Assembly: GCA_030710605.1 (NCBI GenBank)
Contig: CP092882.1
Span: forward strand, 17,294,316-17,358,315
Source of the DNA: Cordylochernes scorpioides
Taxonomy: Eukaryota; Arthropoda; Arachnida; Pseudoscorpiones; Chernetidae
Reading direction: 5' to 3'
DNA length: 64,000 nt
Below are positions 52,780-63,200 of this stretch, in pieces. Below the pieces are notes generated by a model. That model searched no databases. It was not told the origin of the DNA and was given only the letters and a program-made list of their open reading frames with translations. Numbering within the stretch: position 1 is the first letter of the stretch; every line of letters starts with the position of its first letter. A program made the position numbers and the translations under genes.

Positions 52780-53170
52780 TTTTTTTTTGACAATTAAACA
52801 ACTTTATTGACATCTCGTCAATCTTTACACTCAAAGGGAGTTATAAGGTAATAATAATGGTAGGAATGAAGAGAGATATATACAATCGACGTAGCCCTCT
52901 CCGAGGGCACGTCCGGATCAGGAGCTCAAAGACGCCTTGAATCTAGACAGATCCCTGCCATTTGGGGAGTTCATGTTCAGAACATGTTTGATAATAATGT
53001 CGAAGAATTTGTCGAGAAGAATCTTGTCTTCAGGCGTGAGTAGCCCGAGGAGGTGCTCCGTTTCTTCTTCGTAATAGACCGCGATATCCATCCTGACCAC
53101 ATTATTCTTGTTATATATGGAGTGCAGGAATTCTCGATCCTTCAATCGGATGAGTAACATCATCTTTACT
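52780..53170 (-). pseudogene. Possible retroelement 3' end, 81-codon frame
   Basis: The minus frame 53163-52918 (MMLLIRLKDREFLHSIYNK...) is acidic and helical-looking and ends near a short 3' region with AATAAAGTTG (about 52795-52804). The layout matches the non-LTR 3' ends at 54585-55135, but no domain is recognised. Confidence 0.35.
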
Positions 53171-53280
53171 GATCTTGCAACTGAAAGATGATGATGGCTT
53201 GCGATATCTATCGGAAAAAATATAAACTATTAGTTTATATTTATTCCGATAGATAGCGCAAGCCTTCAGTACGACCAAGA
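53165..53280. repeat. Fold-back of family 1 3' ends, diverged
   Basis: GATGGCTTGCGATATCTATC is mirrored by GATAGATAGCGCAAGCC, with AATATAAACTATTAGTTTAT between. Confidence 0.6.
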
Positions 53281-53479
53281 AATGTCTCTTTCAAATTTCT
53301 ACCAATTTTGCTTCTTTTTTTTTTTTTTTGGACCCCAGGACCAATCTATGTCAGATGAAATGTATTTTTAAAAAACGATTTTGCTGTTGTGTATTCCATT
53401 TTATCATGCAATAGTATAGTATAGAATGATTGACATGTATATTTTGTAATATATGTAAATCTCCTGTATATGTATTAAA

Positions 53480-53540
53480 CTAGAAGAATGACCCGGCTTC
53501 GCCCGAGAAATCCCCCGAATGAAGTATCCTTCATACTGAA
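53480..53540 (-). mobile_element. Helitron 3' terminus
   Basis: CTAG at 53480-53483, followed in sense by T. Upstream in sense is CGGGCGAAGCCGGG, a hairpin of the Helitron type. The rest of the element is not recognised. Confidence 0.5.
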
Positions 53541-53745
53541 AGTACATCAATAATAAATAGTAGAAGTGCCATAGAATAGCAATACAGAAGAAACACATAA
53601 ACTACAGGAAAAAAAGTGTGAAATGGCAAAAATTGTATTATATTAGTGTTTAGGTATTTTATTTAATTATTTTTTGCATACATTTAGTTGTTTCAAAATT
53701 AATATAGTTTAAATAAATGAGTTTTAAAAATTGTAAAAAATAAAT

Positions 53746-53816
53746 GCATCGGCCGGGAATCGAACCCGGGCCGCCCGCGTGGCAGGCGAGCATTCTCGCC
53801 ATTGAACTACCGATGC
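53746..53816 (-). tRNA. tRNA-Gly (anticodon GCC)
   Basis: The 71-nt minus-strand sequence begins GCATCGG and ends CCGATGC, a perfect 7-bp acceptor. It has a D arm with AGTTCAATGG, the anticodon arm CTCGCCTGCCACGCGGGC with anticodon GCC, and a T arm CCGGGTTCGATTCCCGG with a perfect stem and B box. A TTTTTT terminator follows within about 10 nt downstream. It is close in sequence to animal tRNA-Gly(GCC) and looks functional. It decodes GGC and GGU glycine codons in the cytosol. Confidence 0.96.
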
Positions 53817-53969
53817 TTATAAGAAATGGCCATATTTGGGTATTTATTCCATTCACAAAAGCAAACGGTGACAGAATTGATTAAGAATTGATTGATGACT
53901 CTGATACTGGTATTATATCAATAATACAACAGGCTTCTGGGGATGTGAGTTTCTTTTCATTTTTATTGT

Positions 53970-54060
53970 AATCTCAAGCTTTCGAGCATTTCCACCCTTC
54001 TACAGGAGTACATTCAATTATTGTTTATTTTGTACTCCTGTATAAGTACAGAAATATGCC
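53970..54060 (-). repeat. HHR-like motifs, degenerate
   Basis: The minus strand at 54006-53975 has CTGTAGA, GGGTGG, GAAAGCTTGAG. Further right (54040-54055, plus) is CCCGAAAGATTG, an inverted partner. The CTGTAGA box departs from the HHR consensus. Confidence 0.4.
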
Positions 54061-54079
54061 CGAAAGATTGATAATGTAA

Positions 54080-54440
54080 TAATAACACACACACACACAA
54101 AAGCCTTTATTAAGACACACAGGTCTTACAGAGGATTCTCCTTGGGGTTAGGAGACGGAGAAACCTATGAAAGTGGAAAATATAAAGAGGGGTAAAAATG
54201 GAGAAAGATTATATACACATGGTAAATATATACAGATTATTATTTGAATAATCCTATGGAAAATAAGAGAAAAAAAGAAAAATATTTTGGAAATATGGAT
54301 GGGAGAAGTGGAGAGCGAAAAGAGGAAAGAAAACAAGTATTTGAATGTAATAATAAAAGAAAATAAATTCATATCCAGAAACCTACATACACATGGACGC
54401 CATACACACACGAAAAGTATAGTTTCTTGCTATAAATATA
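54080..54440 (-). repeat. Non-LTR retrotransposon 3' end fragment
   Basis: The sense (minus) strand has GTCTTAATAAAGGCTTTTG, with an AATAAA signal near the end, followed by a (TG)n tract. The same design occurs at 54583-54650 and 54733-54810. Confidence 0.45.
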
Positions 54441-54582
54441 TATAGAGAAAGTTACATATGAGAGATTCTATTCATGATAAAATTGTGAAAAAAGTATTAA
54501 AATTACAAATATATTCTCACAATTAGTATCTTTTTTATTTTAAAAACGTTAGCTTTCAAGCTTACTGGTGGGATAAAGTCGA

Positions 54583-55135
54583 TATTATACAACAACAACA
54601 ACAAAAGCCTTTATTGAGGACCTCTCGTCCTATAAAGGATTCGCCAGTTTACAGAGTAATTGAAGAGAAGAGAACTAAGAATACAGAGATATATGTAGTA
54701 GGTATAGTATAGTATTTTCTACACTGTGACTATATACAACAGCAGTAACAAGCCTTTTAGTGGAATCAAAGTCCCATACAGGATTCGTCAATCTATTCCT
54801 GACAAAGATTATTTACATATGATTATTTACATCAATTAGATTATGTATATAGCTTCCCCTTCTCTTCAGCCGTCTTCCAAAATTTGAACAACGCAAACGC
54901 TCCAGCTCTGTTTCTCACCACTTCATTCAACAGGAGCTCCAAAGAGAGTCCCTCGAGGCCTATTTCACTGAGGAGCACTTCTCGTTCGTCTATAAAGTCG
55001 ATATTATAGTAAGCCCGTTGAAGAGCGATTAACGCTTGAAAGCTAGCGTTTTTTAAATAAAAAAGATACTCATTGTGAGAATATATTTGTAATTTTAATA
55101 CATATGAGAGATTGTATATGTACATTTTGATCAAT
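54583..55135 (-). pseudogene. Non-LTR retrotransposon 3' ends with ORF tail
   Basis: The minus frame 55134-54841 ends in LSLELLLNEVVRNRAGAFAL and a short tail, possibly the last residues of a retrotransposon ORF2. Downstream are two 3' ends, one with TCAATAAAGGCTTTTGTTG and a (TTG)n tail. The ORF2 assignment is by context. Confidence 0.4.
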
Positions 55136-55540
55136 TAATTACATAAATGGGACTCCCAACGACATAAGCAATCAACACACGCGACTTAATTGTTCTGATA
55201 GGACACAAGGTCATTCAGCAACGTCATTCTCGTTCCCAAGGATCTGTCTGTCCTACATAGTCGACTCAATAATATTCTATATTAAATATTTAATCGACCA
55301 CTCAGAAAAAGGTGAAGAATTGAGGTAAAATTATAAAAACAATTTTCAAAGTGGGTCTTTTTTTTACTTATCCCTAGTACACTTGATATAGGACATTTTT
55401 ATTTTTATTATTACAGAAGCACGAAGTCTATCAGACTATTGTGCTATATTAGAATTATTTACATATATCTCTTTAATTATTTACACGATAGTAGTGATTT
55501 ATAAATCTGTGAACAAATTGCTCTAAACTTGCCAAAGTGT

Positions 55541-55738
55541 TCATAAGATTGAGTATATACGGAAAGATGGCATTATGTCAAAGTAAGCAATTATAATTTG
55601 GTTAGTCAGAGGACAAGCCAACAAAGGATGCTCTGGTGTTTCAACATCTAGACAGCATTCACATGTTGGATCATTTATAACTCTCAAGTCAAAGAGAAAA
55701 CTTAAAAAGGGTCCTTTGCCTGTGAAGAACAAAGTAGT
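55541..55738 (-). pseudogene. I/R1/Jockey-type ORF2 C-terminal fragment
   Basis: The frame includes FTGKGPFLSFL, then CECC, ETPEH and LLACP. These match the TGHG...CxC...ETxEHxLxxCP motif at the C-terminus of ORF2 in many arthropod and other invertebrate non-LTR elements. The start is cut off and the frame stops at 55541. Confidence 0.6.
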
Positions 55739-55754
55739 GTATTTATCAGGAGCA

Positions 55755-55830
55755 TGGTATCAGGAGGCCATTATAATCATCATGGTGGGTAGAAGTTGGG
55801 GACTACGTTTACTGTAAGTGCACACCAAAT
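55755..55830 (-). repeat. SINE body fragment
   Basis: AGGCCATTATAATCATCATG, GGGTAGAAGTTGG and TTTACTGTAAGTGCACACC are the inverse of the SINE body. Confidence 0.6.
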
Positions 55831-55973
55831 ACCAACCTTAGAAGCTCCAGAATCAATACCGAAATCACTAAAGAAGATAAATACATATCTCTAATTAATA
55901 TATACGATATATTCGTATAACAATATAACTTTTTTAACATGAATCATGAAAATTTCTCTTATAGAATTGTAAA

Positions 55974-56127
55974 TAGTTATAAAACGAAGAGAAAATTTTT
56001 TTTAATATACATGGGCTACAAGCTTTCGGGCTTCACGCCCTTCGACGGGTACCCGTCGAAGGGCGTGAAGCCCGAAAGCTTGTAGCCCATGTATATTAAA
56101 AAAAATTTTCTCTTCTTTTTATAACTA
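55974..56127. repeat. Near-perfect palindrome, arms about 77 bp, no spacer
   Basis: Centre at 56050/56051 (GACGGGT|ACCCGTC). Each arm holds CCCGTCGAAGGGCGTGAAGC, CCGAAAGCTTGTAGCC, CATGTATATT and a T- or A-rich end. I see only one mismatch, near the outer end. The arms carry the GAAAGCTTG layout with CGTCGA in place of CUGANGA, and their 3' ends face outward. Confidence 0.88.
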
Positions 56128-56188
56128 TTTATAATATAACTTTTTTTTAAATAAAATATTCAGTACAAAGAATACAATTGGAAATTTT

Positions 56189-56370
56189 GGTTATGAGGGC
56201 CAACAGCCCGAAACGCGTACGTGGTTAAATTTTCTTGATTAATCAAGAATGGGTATTTAGCCAATTCTGGAATAATTAAAAATCAACGAGAATAGTTGAT
56301 ATTTATTCCTATAGATGGCGCAAGCCTTCATCAACTTTTATTTGCATGATAAGGAGATGACCTTTTCATA
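56189..56370 (+). mobile_element. Family 1 element, 5'-truncated ribozyme
   Basis: It starts inside the ribozyme (ATGAGGGCCAACAGCCC, GAAACGCGTACGTGG), so the stem I 5' strand and CTG are missing and it cannot cleave alone. It continues with CTTGATTAATCAAG, CTATAGATGGCGCAAGCC and GGAGATGACCTTTT. Confidence 0.7.
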
Positions 56371-56489
56371 ATTTTGGTTATGTAAATTTTTCCTAAAAAT
56401 ATTATTACGTTCCAGAATGAATACTCAAATAAATAAATAAGATACATTTATATATTCCTAATTATCTCTCAATACAAGAGCTCTGAGAA

Positions 56490-56700
56490 GCGGTCTGGTG
56501 GATTAAATTGACGAAACCGCTGGGAGGGTTCACCACTGATGAGCCAAGCCCTCACAATATATTTTTCATCGCAGTAAGGACAGTAGAAGTTTGTATTATG
56601 TATAAAAGAAACATTCGTGCTTTTAAATCCTTTCATTTTATATGTATAGATGTCGCGTTATTGCTTTGTGACTATAAACTTTGTAGTAATTACTCTGTAC
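56490..56700 (+). mobile_element. Permuted-HHR short element
   Basis: The motif at 56508-56555 has TTGAC/GCCAA (one mismatch) and GGGAGGG/CCCTCAC. The 3' part has CATCGCAGTAAGGACAGTAG and ends near TATAGATGTCGCG. Confidence 0.6.
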
Positions 56701-56869
56701 GAAGAATACAAGAGATAATTCTAGTTATGCAAATTTGTTTCCTAAAATAACATTTTGTAAATAGATTTAAAAGAAAATTAGATACAGAAACGTGTATGTG
56801 ATCTTTTTTTCTAAAGAATATTTACATAATTTATGTGTTTCAATTTCTTAATTTTATTTTATGATGCAT

Positions 56870-57020
56870 TAGCGCGCCTTCTGTTATCAAAATTGGAAAC
56901 TTTTATAGACGCGTATGATTCTTTTTAAAAATAAACAATTTCTACTGTCCTTACTGGAATGGAAAAAATAATGGGAGAGCTGGCTCATCAATGGTGAACC
57001 CTCCCAGCGGTTTTGCAAGT
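56870..57020 (-). mobile_element. Permuted-HHR short element, decayed
   Basis: In inverse: GCGCGCCTTCTGTTATC, CTACTGTCCTTACTGG, GCTGGCTCATCA, CCCTCCCAGCGG. The GAAA box is changed. Confidence 0.5.
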
Positions 57021-57308
57021 TTTTTTTTATATTCGAAAAAAGAAAGGGATTTTTAAAGACTTAATGTGGTAAAATAATTTTTCGATGTTGAAAGGTGCAT
57101 ATATAGGCTTGTAGATGTTCCAAAAAGGGAGAACTTTTAAAAATGCAATACTAATATGCATGTTAAAGGGAGAGACGGGATCTTGTGGTATATGAATTCC
57201 AAACTCTTTTTAAAATGTAAGATTCTATAGAATATTTATTTATATATTACGAGGCGCATATTGAATATCAAACGATTCTTTAAATATAAATCAAGAGTTC
57301 CAAATATA

Positions 57309-57645
57309 TCTATATATATAAAAATGAATGTTTGTATGTTTGTTTGTTTGTATGTCCGGTATACAAATTCGCAGTAGTTCACTAATTCAAACCAAAATTT
57401 CCATACATAGGTAAAAAATATACGGGGAAGACGATAGGCTATTTCAAAAAATATATAAATCAATTATTAAAACTATATATTCAAATTATTCTACTTAGCT
57501 CACGAACAGCGCCCTCTATCAAAGATTAGATTAAATTATGCTGATGCAAACAAATAGATAATGTTAATAACAAACAATTATTTAAAAAATGCTTATCTAA
57601 ATATATATCACTCGGGTAGATATGCACACGGGTCAATCCCGGGTG
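57309..57645 (+). mobile_element. Helitron, 5' end and body
   Basis: It starts TCTATATATATAAAAATG after an A. It contains GTATACAAATTCGCAG and GAACAGCGCCCTCTATC. It stops at CAATCCCGGG, before the expected 3' hairpin and CTAG. Confidence 0.65.
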
Positions 57646-57649
57646 TTTC

Positions 57650-58395
57650 TTTTTAATCTCCAGAAACCTGTTGCATTATTTAATTAATATCCATATTTGG
57701 TATTTTTTCATTTCTATAACAAGGCATTAGATTGTGAGTCATCCTCACATGAAAACTCTGATTACTAAACTTTTAAAAAGTTGTTTCATTTTTTTTATAC
57801 AAGGTCTAAAATATTTGTGGAGACGGATAAAAGGTTTGTAGGCTCGAAACTGTTTCCCGGTTCATTTTTGACGAGACCCTGCCTGGCATAAAATTAGGCC
57901 ACATTTGGGATTTCATACTACAACAAGCATAGTAAAACTATTATAGACATTTGAAACAAGACAATAGATAAATATATATTTCCGTAGAGAAGTATATAGA
58001 GACTATAAATAATTCTAAAAATACTTCTCTCCCGCAAAAAAAAAAAAAAAACTTTTGATTTCGATTAATAGATAGTGCTATGCGCCTTAATTTAATTCGT
58101 CCTTCTTTTCGAATGCCATCGTCTGAATATGGCATTCTTCTTCTCTTCGAGAATGTTTGGCGTTCTCTTTGTCTTCTTATTAAAATTCGAACTATCTAGA
58201 CAAGTTTATAAACAAACACTAGACTGACTAGAAGGTTAGGGTAGAACATAGAGCTACTATACACTTTTCAAGACCGATATTGTCTAACGCACCTTTCCCT
58301 TCAAACTGTGTTTCATCCACTTTATAGCCAAATATTCTGTAGATAGTCCTATACCGACAGCCTTTTGAACGTCTATGGAAGTTAAACTCTATATT
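57650..58395. other. No recognisable feature
   Basis: No ORF with a product. A 16-A run lies near 58040. Confidence 0.4.
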
Positions 58396-58399
58396 TACA

Positions 58400-58602
58400 A
58401 ACATTTAATTAAAAAGGCATATATTGGATCAAAATATCATTTATTTTACCAATATTTCAGTTGGCTGAACGCCAACCTTTATCAAGGTATTATAACATAT
58501 TTAATGTGTGTCAACACCTTGATAAAGGTTGGCGTTCAGCCAACTGAAATATAGGTAAAATAAATGATATTTTGATCCTATATATGCCATTTTAATTAAA
58601 GA
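58400..58602. repeat. Fold-back, family 3
   Basis: AAGGCATATATTGGATC, TTGGCTGAACGCCAACC, mirrored by GGTTGGCGTTCAGCCAAC, TTTGATCCTATATATGCC. A shorter version of 34415-34645. Confidence 0.75.
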
Positions 58603-58769
58603 TTTATTTATGGATTGCTCTATTTTCATTCACAAACATGTTTGTTTTAAACATGTTAAAACAAGAAAGTATCATTTACAGACCTAACTTACAGGTTTAC
58701 TCAGACATGACGTAGCTACGCAATAATATTTGAAACGAAGGCGATAGAAACGTGGTGATTTTCTTTTAT

Positions 58770-58812
58770 TGTTAAAACACAAGCTTTCAGGCAAGAATGC
58801 CCTTCCTCAGGT
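58770..58812 (-). ncRNA. Hammerhead-like motif, AGCTT variant
   Basis: The minus strand has CTGAGGA, stem II AGGGCA-TTCT-TGCCT, GAAA and GCTTGTG. CTGAGGA fits CUGANGA and stem II pairs well with one bulge. Stem I has only about 2 bp next to the core. Confidence 0.45.
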
Positions 58813-58814
58813 TA

Positions 58815-59215
58815 CAACTTGAGAGAGTTCACTACTGATGAGCCAAGCCCTCTCATTCAATAACTCATATCATTGCAGTAAGGTCTATAGAGACAATATT
58901 TGATGATATTTAAAAGAAGCGCATTGCCAGTAAATTGATTTGTGTAAAAATTTTAACGATAGATGGCAATTAAATTCAATTTTCTAAACTTCTACTGTTC
59001 TTACTGAGATGAAAAAATATTGGAAGGGCTTGGATCATCAGTGTTGAACCCTCCCAGCGGTTTCGCCTATTTAATCTACCAGACCGTTTCTATAGAGCTC
59101 TAATACTGTATTGGACGATTCTGCTTATATATGCTACACTGAAGGGTGGAATCTCAGAAAAGGTATTCAAAGAAACTATAGACATAAGCTTTTAGGACAG
59201 TAGAATTACATATAA
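58815..59215. mobile_element. Two permuted-HHR elements, tail to tail
   Basis: A 5'-truncated plus copy (58820-58985, CTACTGATGAGCCAAGCCC, ending in a GATAGATGGCAATTA box) is followed by a minus copy (58988-59215) with a decayed motif at 59021-59071. Confidence 0.6.
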
Positions 59216-59219
59216 ATTC

Positions 59220-59735
59220 TATAATTGTTCAACTCCTAAGAGTGATTAAATAAATTAAGAAATAAAAACATTCTAAAGTGTAAACTCAAAAGAAAGAGAA
59301 CTCAAAAATATGCATATTTCTATGAAAATATGTAATTAGGGTTTTACACAAGTTGACCAAGTTTATTCAGAAAACGATATATAGCAGAAGACACCTGTGC
59401 AGCATGTAGCAATCAGTGAATATTTGTCAAATTGAAGGGGGGGGGATGTAGGTGACAATGAGTCACGCACTTCCGTGTTCTTCTGCAAATAATTGAGGCG
59501 CCAAGAAATGATAATTTGTTCTTAATCATCGGCTGCAATGGATCACGCGACGTCATTCAAACCGAAGCTATCATCATTGGTCTATTTGTATCACGTGATT
59601 GCTATTTTTTGGTCACGTTTGCTGTGATAACATGTTTATTGATATTCATCCTGGATATTATAACGATTAGACAATACTGACCCCGATTTTGGACTGCGTG
59701 TTATCCTGGCTATATTTATTTATAGCATTTTTATC
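59220..59735. other. No recognisable gene
   Basis: Includes a G run near 59437 and a GC-richer patch at 59520-59660. Nothing coding. Confidence 0.4.
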
Positions 59736-59737
59736 TT

Positions 59738-59850
59738 TATGGAGTTGGGTAGGTGGAGTAGTGGTATAAACCATCGAATTTTGACAGAAACGACCCGGGT
59801 TCGAATCCCACATGGGGCATTTTTTTTCTAAACAAAAGAAATCGCTTCAA
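59738..59850 (+). mobile_element. SINE head, 3' truncated
   Basis: GAGTAGTGGTATAAACC and a perfect B box GGTTCGAATCC (59798-59808), then a T-rich link. The body seen at 10260-10480 is missing. Confidence 0.65.
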
Positions 59851-59943
59851 AATCGACTCATATTGCAGAAATTTTAAGAGATATTGTCAGGAGGACAGAG
59901 GTATTCCCTCTTATCTGGACGGGACCGACCGGTCTGGGAAAAC

Positions 59944-60129
59944 AGTGGCGCCACTAGGAAGGGGACAAAAAAATCTTTAGGATGACACAGCAATTTATTT
60001 AAGGCAAGAACAAACTATGAATGGTAAACAAAAGATAGGCCACGAGGCAAATTTACAGAGTAGCAAGATATAAACATAAAAATGACCACTGTTAATAAAA
60101 ATAATAAAATTAATAAGTGCTTTGTTACA
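59944..60129 (-). mobile_element. Diverged LTR of the TRIM family
   Basis: The minus strand starts TGTAACAAAG at 60129 and keeps CATTCATAGTTTGTTCTTGC and AAATTGCTGTGTCATCC. It ends near CCTAGTGGCGCC, unlike the GTGGCA end of other copies. Plus-strand flank after 60129 is ATAT. Confidence 0.5.
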
Positions 60130-60439
60130 ATATATTCTAAATAACGTCTGAGGAAAAGCTACTACGCTTAAAGGCTTACGGTAAAATGTTGATAACGTTA
60201 TTAATAAAATAATAATTACTGAAAGAGTGGGCTTTAATTTGATTATAATTAATACTAGGTAATATTACAAACAATGGCGGTATTATCCATACAATCCAGC
60301 ACATTCGGGACAGAGCTGACAAAGTTGGTGTTACGAGGTATGTCACCCACCCCAGTCTGCTAAATTACAGACTGTCATTAGATAGTGCACGGCGTCTATG
60401 TTGATGTGAGCAATGGCTCTTTTATAATTAGCATAAATA

Positions 60440-60580
60440 AATACAGTAAAACGCCTCTTTAACGACCACGCCGCTTTAAAGACCGCGACTCTATAACAAA
60501 CAGACGCCTTAACGACCACGCCTCTTTTAAACTATTACGCCTCTTTAACGACCAGCCTCTTTAACGAATATACGAATATT
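60440..60580. repeat. Degenerate repeats of CCTCTTTAACGACCA
   Basis: CAGTAAAACGCCTCTTTAAC is followed by several imperfect copies of the same phrase. CAGT-AAAC-CTCT-TAACGA termini are typical of pogo/Tigger-like MITEs, but no inverted partner is clear. Confidence 0.4.
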
Positions 60581-60784
60581 TTACGGCTACCTATCAATAG
60601 TTACAGAGTCCTCATCTTAAAGTTGATGTATCAAATATCAGATGATCAACTTCACAAATTGACCAGTGACCACTACATTTAGTTTCAGAGTTTCAATCAC
60701 TTTTATAAATAGTTGTAAACACAGAGTGACTCCAGTACTTTATTAAAACAAACAACAATTTGTACAAATGTGAAATATTGTACT

Positions 60785-60955
60785 GGGATAAGGTGCATAA
60801 ATTATGAAAAAGGCATCTCCTTATTGTGCAACTGAAAGTGCAAATGAAATAATTAGAAATCAACGAGAATAGTTGATATTTATTCCGATAGATGGCGCAA
60901 GCCATCAGCAACTTTAAGTTGCACGATAAGGAGATGCCTTTTTCATAATAAACAA
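60785..60955. repeat. Family 1 fragments in inverted order
   Basis: A left AAAGGCATCTCCTTATTG piece and a right GATAGATGGCGCAAGCCATC...GATAAGGAGATGCCTTTTT piece form an uneven fold-back. No ribozyme. Confidence 0.65.
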
Positions 60956-61029
60956 CAATTTGTTTAAATGATTCTGATAAGAGAAAATAAACATTAATTA
61001 TCGATTTATTGAAACACAGTACTCCCATC

Positions 61030-61465
61030 AGCCGTGTCTAATCAAACCTTTTGTTGTCTTTATCGATCAATCAATCAATTGGGAAGGTGACAAACTCAAA
61101 ATTAGATCAAATAGTTTTAAAAAATCAAATTTTGAAAATCATTTTTTAAAAATTTTCAAAAGGTTTTTTTTTATTGAATAATTGAATATTTTGCGTTTTT
61201 TTTTTTGAGGAGGGGGGGGGGGGGGAGTGAAAAATCCTAAAAAGATTTTCTAAACCTTTTTTTATTTTCACGTATTTACTTCATGGGGTTTTAAACTGAT
61301 TCTAAGGATTATTTTACTACGTTATAGATTGTATATATCTAAAATAAATAAACTTATAGCGAAAAGTTTTTGATATTTTATAATAGTAAATCGTAATTTA
61401 TATCCTATATTTGTATATATCTAAAACATGTTTTTTTTTTTAAATAGAGCAATCCATAAATAAAT
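61030..61465. other. AT-rich with a long G run
   Basis: 61205-61228 is almost all G. Otherwise no feature. Confidence 0.4.
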
Positions 61466-61469
61466 CTTT

Positions 61470-61520
61470 AAATAAAAAGGTATATATTGGATCAAAATAT
61501 CATTTATTTTACCAATATTT
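61470..61520 (+). repeat. Fold-back family 3 fragment
   Basis: AAGGTATATATTGGATC and TTTACCAATATTTTAG match the left end of 58400-58602. Confidence 0.55.
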
Positions 61521-61524
61521 TAGT

Positions 61525-61790
61525 TTGTCATTAATGTCCATAGTTCTTCTAAAATACCCATTCCAAGAGTCTAGCAACAGTATCACTATAAAAGGAAGTT
61601 CCAAAAATGCAATATAGCAGCGGTATGGTAGATTAAACTGGCGAAACCGCTGGGAGGGTTCACCACTGATGAGCCAGGCCCTCCCTTTAATCTTTCCATT
61701 GCAGTAAGGGTAGTAGAAATTGTTTAATTTTGAAAAGAAGCTTACGTGTTTAAAATAGTTTCGAATTTTGATATTAATGTGTGTCAACAA
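61525..61790 (+). mobile_element. Permuted-HHR short element, near full length
   Basis: The motif at 61638-61685 is fully paired: CTGGC/GCCAG and GGGAGGG/CCCTCCC. Upstream (ATAGTTCTTCTAAAATACCC) and downstream (CCATTGCAGTAAGGGTAG) parts match the 25325 copy closely. Confidence 0.7.
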
Positions 61791-61889
61791 CAAATTTTTT
61801 AAAATGTTTTTTTTTTTATTTCATAAAATTAAAAAAATGTACGAGACTTTATGACAAATTTTGACATCATACATCTCACTTAGAATAAG

Positions 61890-61990
61890 ATTTAAAATAC
61901 TGGAAGGGGCCTGGCTCATCAGTAGTCAGCTTTCAAAACAATTTCGATAATTTAAATTTACACATCGCTACAACTATTGTATTGTTTATT
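61890..61990 (-). repeat. Permuted-HHR element, heavily decayed
   Basis: GGGGCCTGGCTCATCAGTAG and an altered AACAATTTCGATAATTT are all that remain. Confidence 0.4.
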
Positions 61991-61999
61991 CTACCTGTA

Positions 62000-62685
62000 A
62001 ATAAAGGTATATTTACAGAAATATGGTGTTTAATGAAGAGGTTATATGAATTTGTTAATTTTGTTGTGCATTTTTGCAATTGTAGAAATTATATTTTTTA
62101 TCTTCGTGCTATATATATATTTATAAAATCTAGAACGATATCGATTTAATTACATTTACTTCCTTTTTATATTAAAAAAACTAACAGAAAAAAAGAAAAA
62201 TCTTCAATATCACAAACTTCTATTCAAATTTCTAGAATACAAAAGACAGAAAACTGCTAAATTTATCATTTAAAAAAGATAAGGAAAGAAAAAAATCTTT
62301 TGAATTTATTTTAACTTTATATAAAAGAAGAGTGTGGAAAAATAAACTTTTATATATTTGTGTGCCAATTTAACACACAAGAAGAAAAAAAATATATATA
62401 TATTATATTATTTTAAATGCAAATATTTTATTTTTTAAAAACATATATTTTATTTTCATTCATTGACTGTTCTGCATTTTTTTACCATAGATTTAGAATA
62501 TACCACTTTGATAATTGTTGTAAATATGTATAGTTAACCTACCTATTTTTTAATTCACGAATATAGAATTCATTTTATAAATTCTATATTACTGTAAAAA
62601 ATATTTAATGTGTAATTCTTTTCAAGTAATTGAAAATGAAAACTACTTGATTAGTAAATAACTATCTTTCCTTTTTCACGACTGT
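62000..62685. other. AT-rich, no recognisable feature
   Basis: No ORF, RNA gene or named repeat is seen. Confidence 0.4.
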
Positions 62686-62689
62686 ACCT

Positions 62690-63200
62690 CCAATTCTTTA
62701 TCATTCCAACATCAAAACAATATAATCATAACATATACATACTAAAATCCACCATATTTTATTAATTTGAGTTATATAACATATAGAATAGAGGGATATG
62801 TGTGTGGTATATTATATATAAGAATTGTTATATTGTATAATTGTGTAAAATTTCATTGAGTGATTAATTTATTTGCTGTTTTATCATCATCACTCTATCA
62901 ATTTCTTCATCGTTTTAAGGTTATTTGTATAAAAAGCTGTTTTATTATTCCATAATTTAAACCCCTTCGTAATAGTACTGCCTGACTTAAGTCGAGTAGA
63001 ACAAGGAAAACAAAAGATTATTTACATAATGAACAAAAGGTTTGAGCCGGCCAACGGGGAATAGAAAATATCTTTATTTTACGGGGCTGCTAACCAAAGC
63101 GTGACCTCTGGCGGTCGATTTAACATAATATTTGTATCTATGAAATATATTTTTAAATAAAATAATACTTTAATATAACATTTAAAATAATACCTTTATA
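62690..63200 (+). repeat. Interspersed repeat A
   Basis: CACGACTGTACC, TACTGCCTGACTTAAGTCG, TTTGAGCCGGCCAACGGG and CCTCTGGCGGTCGATTTAAC with an AT-rich tail. Confidence 0.6.
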
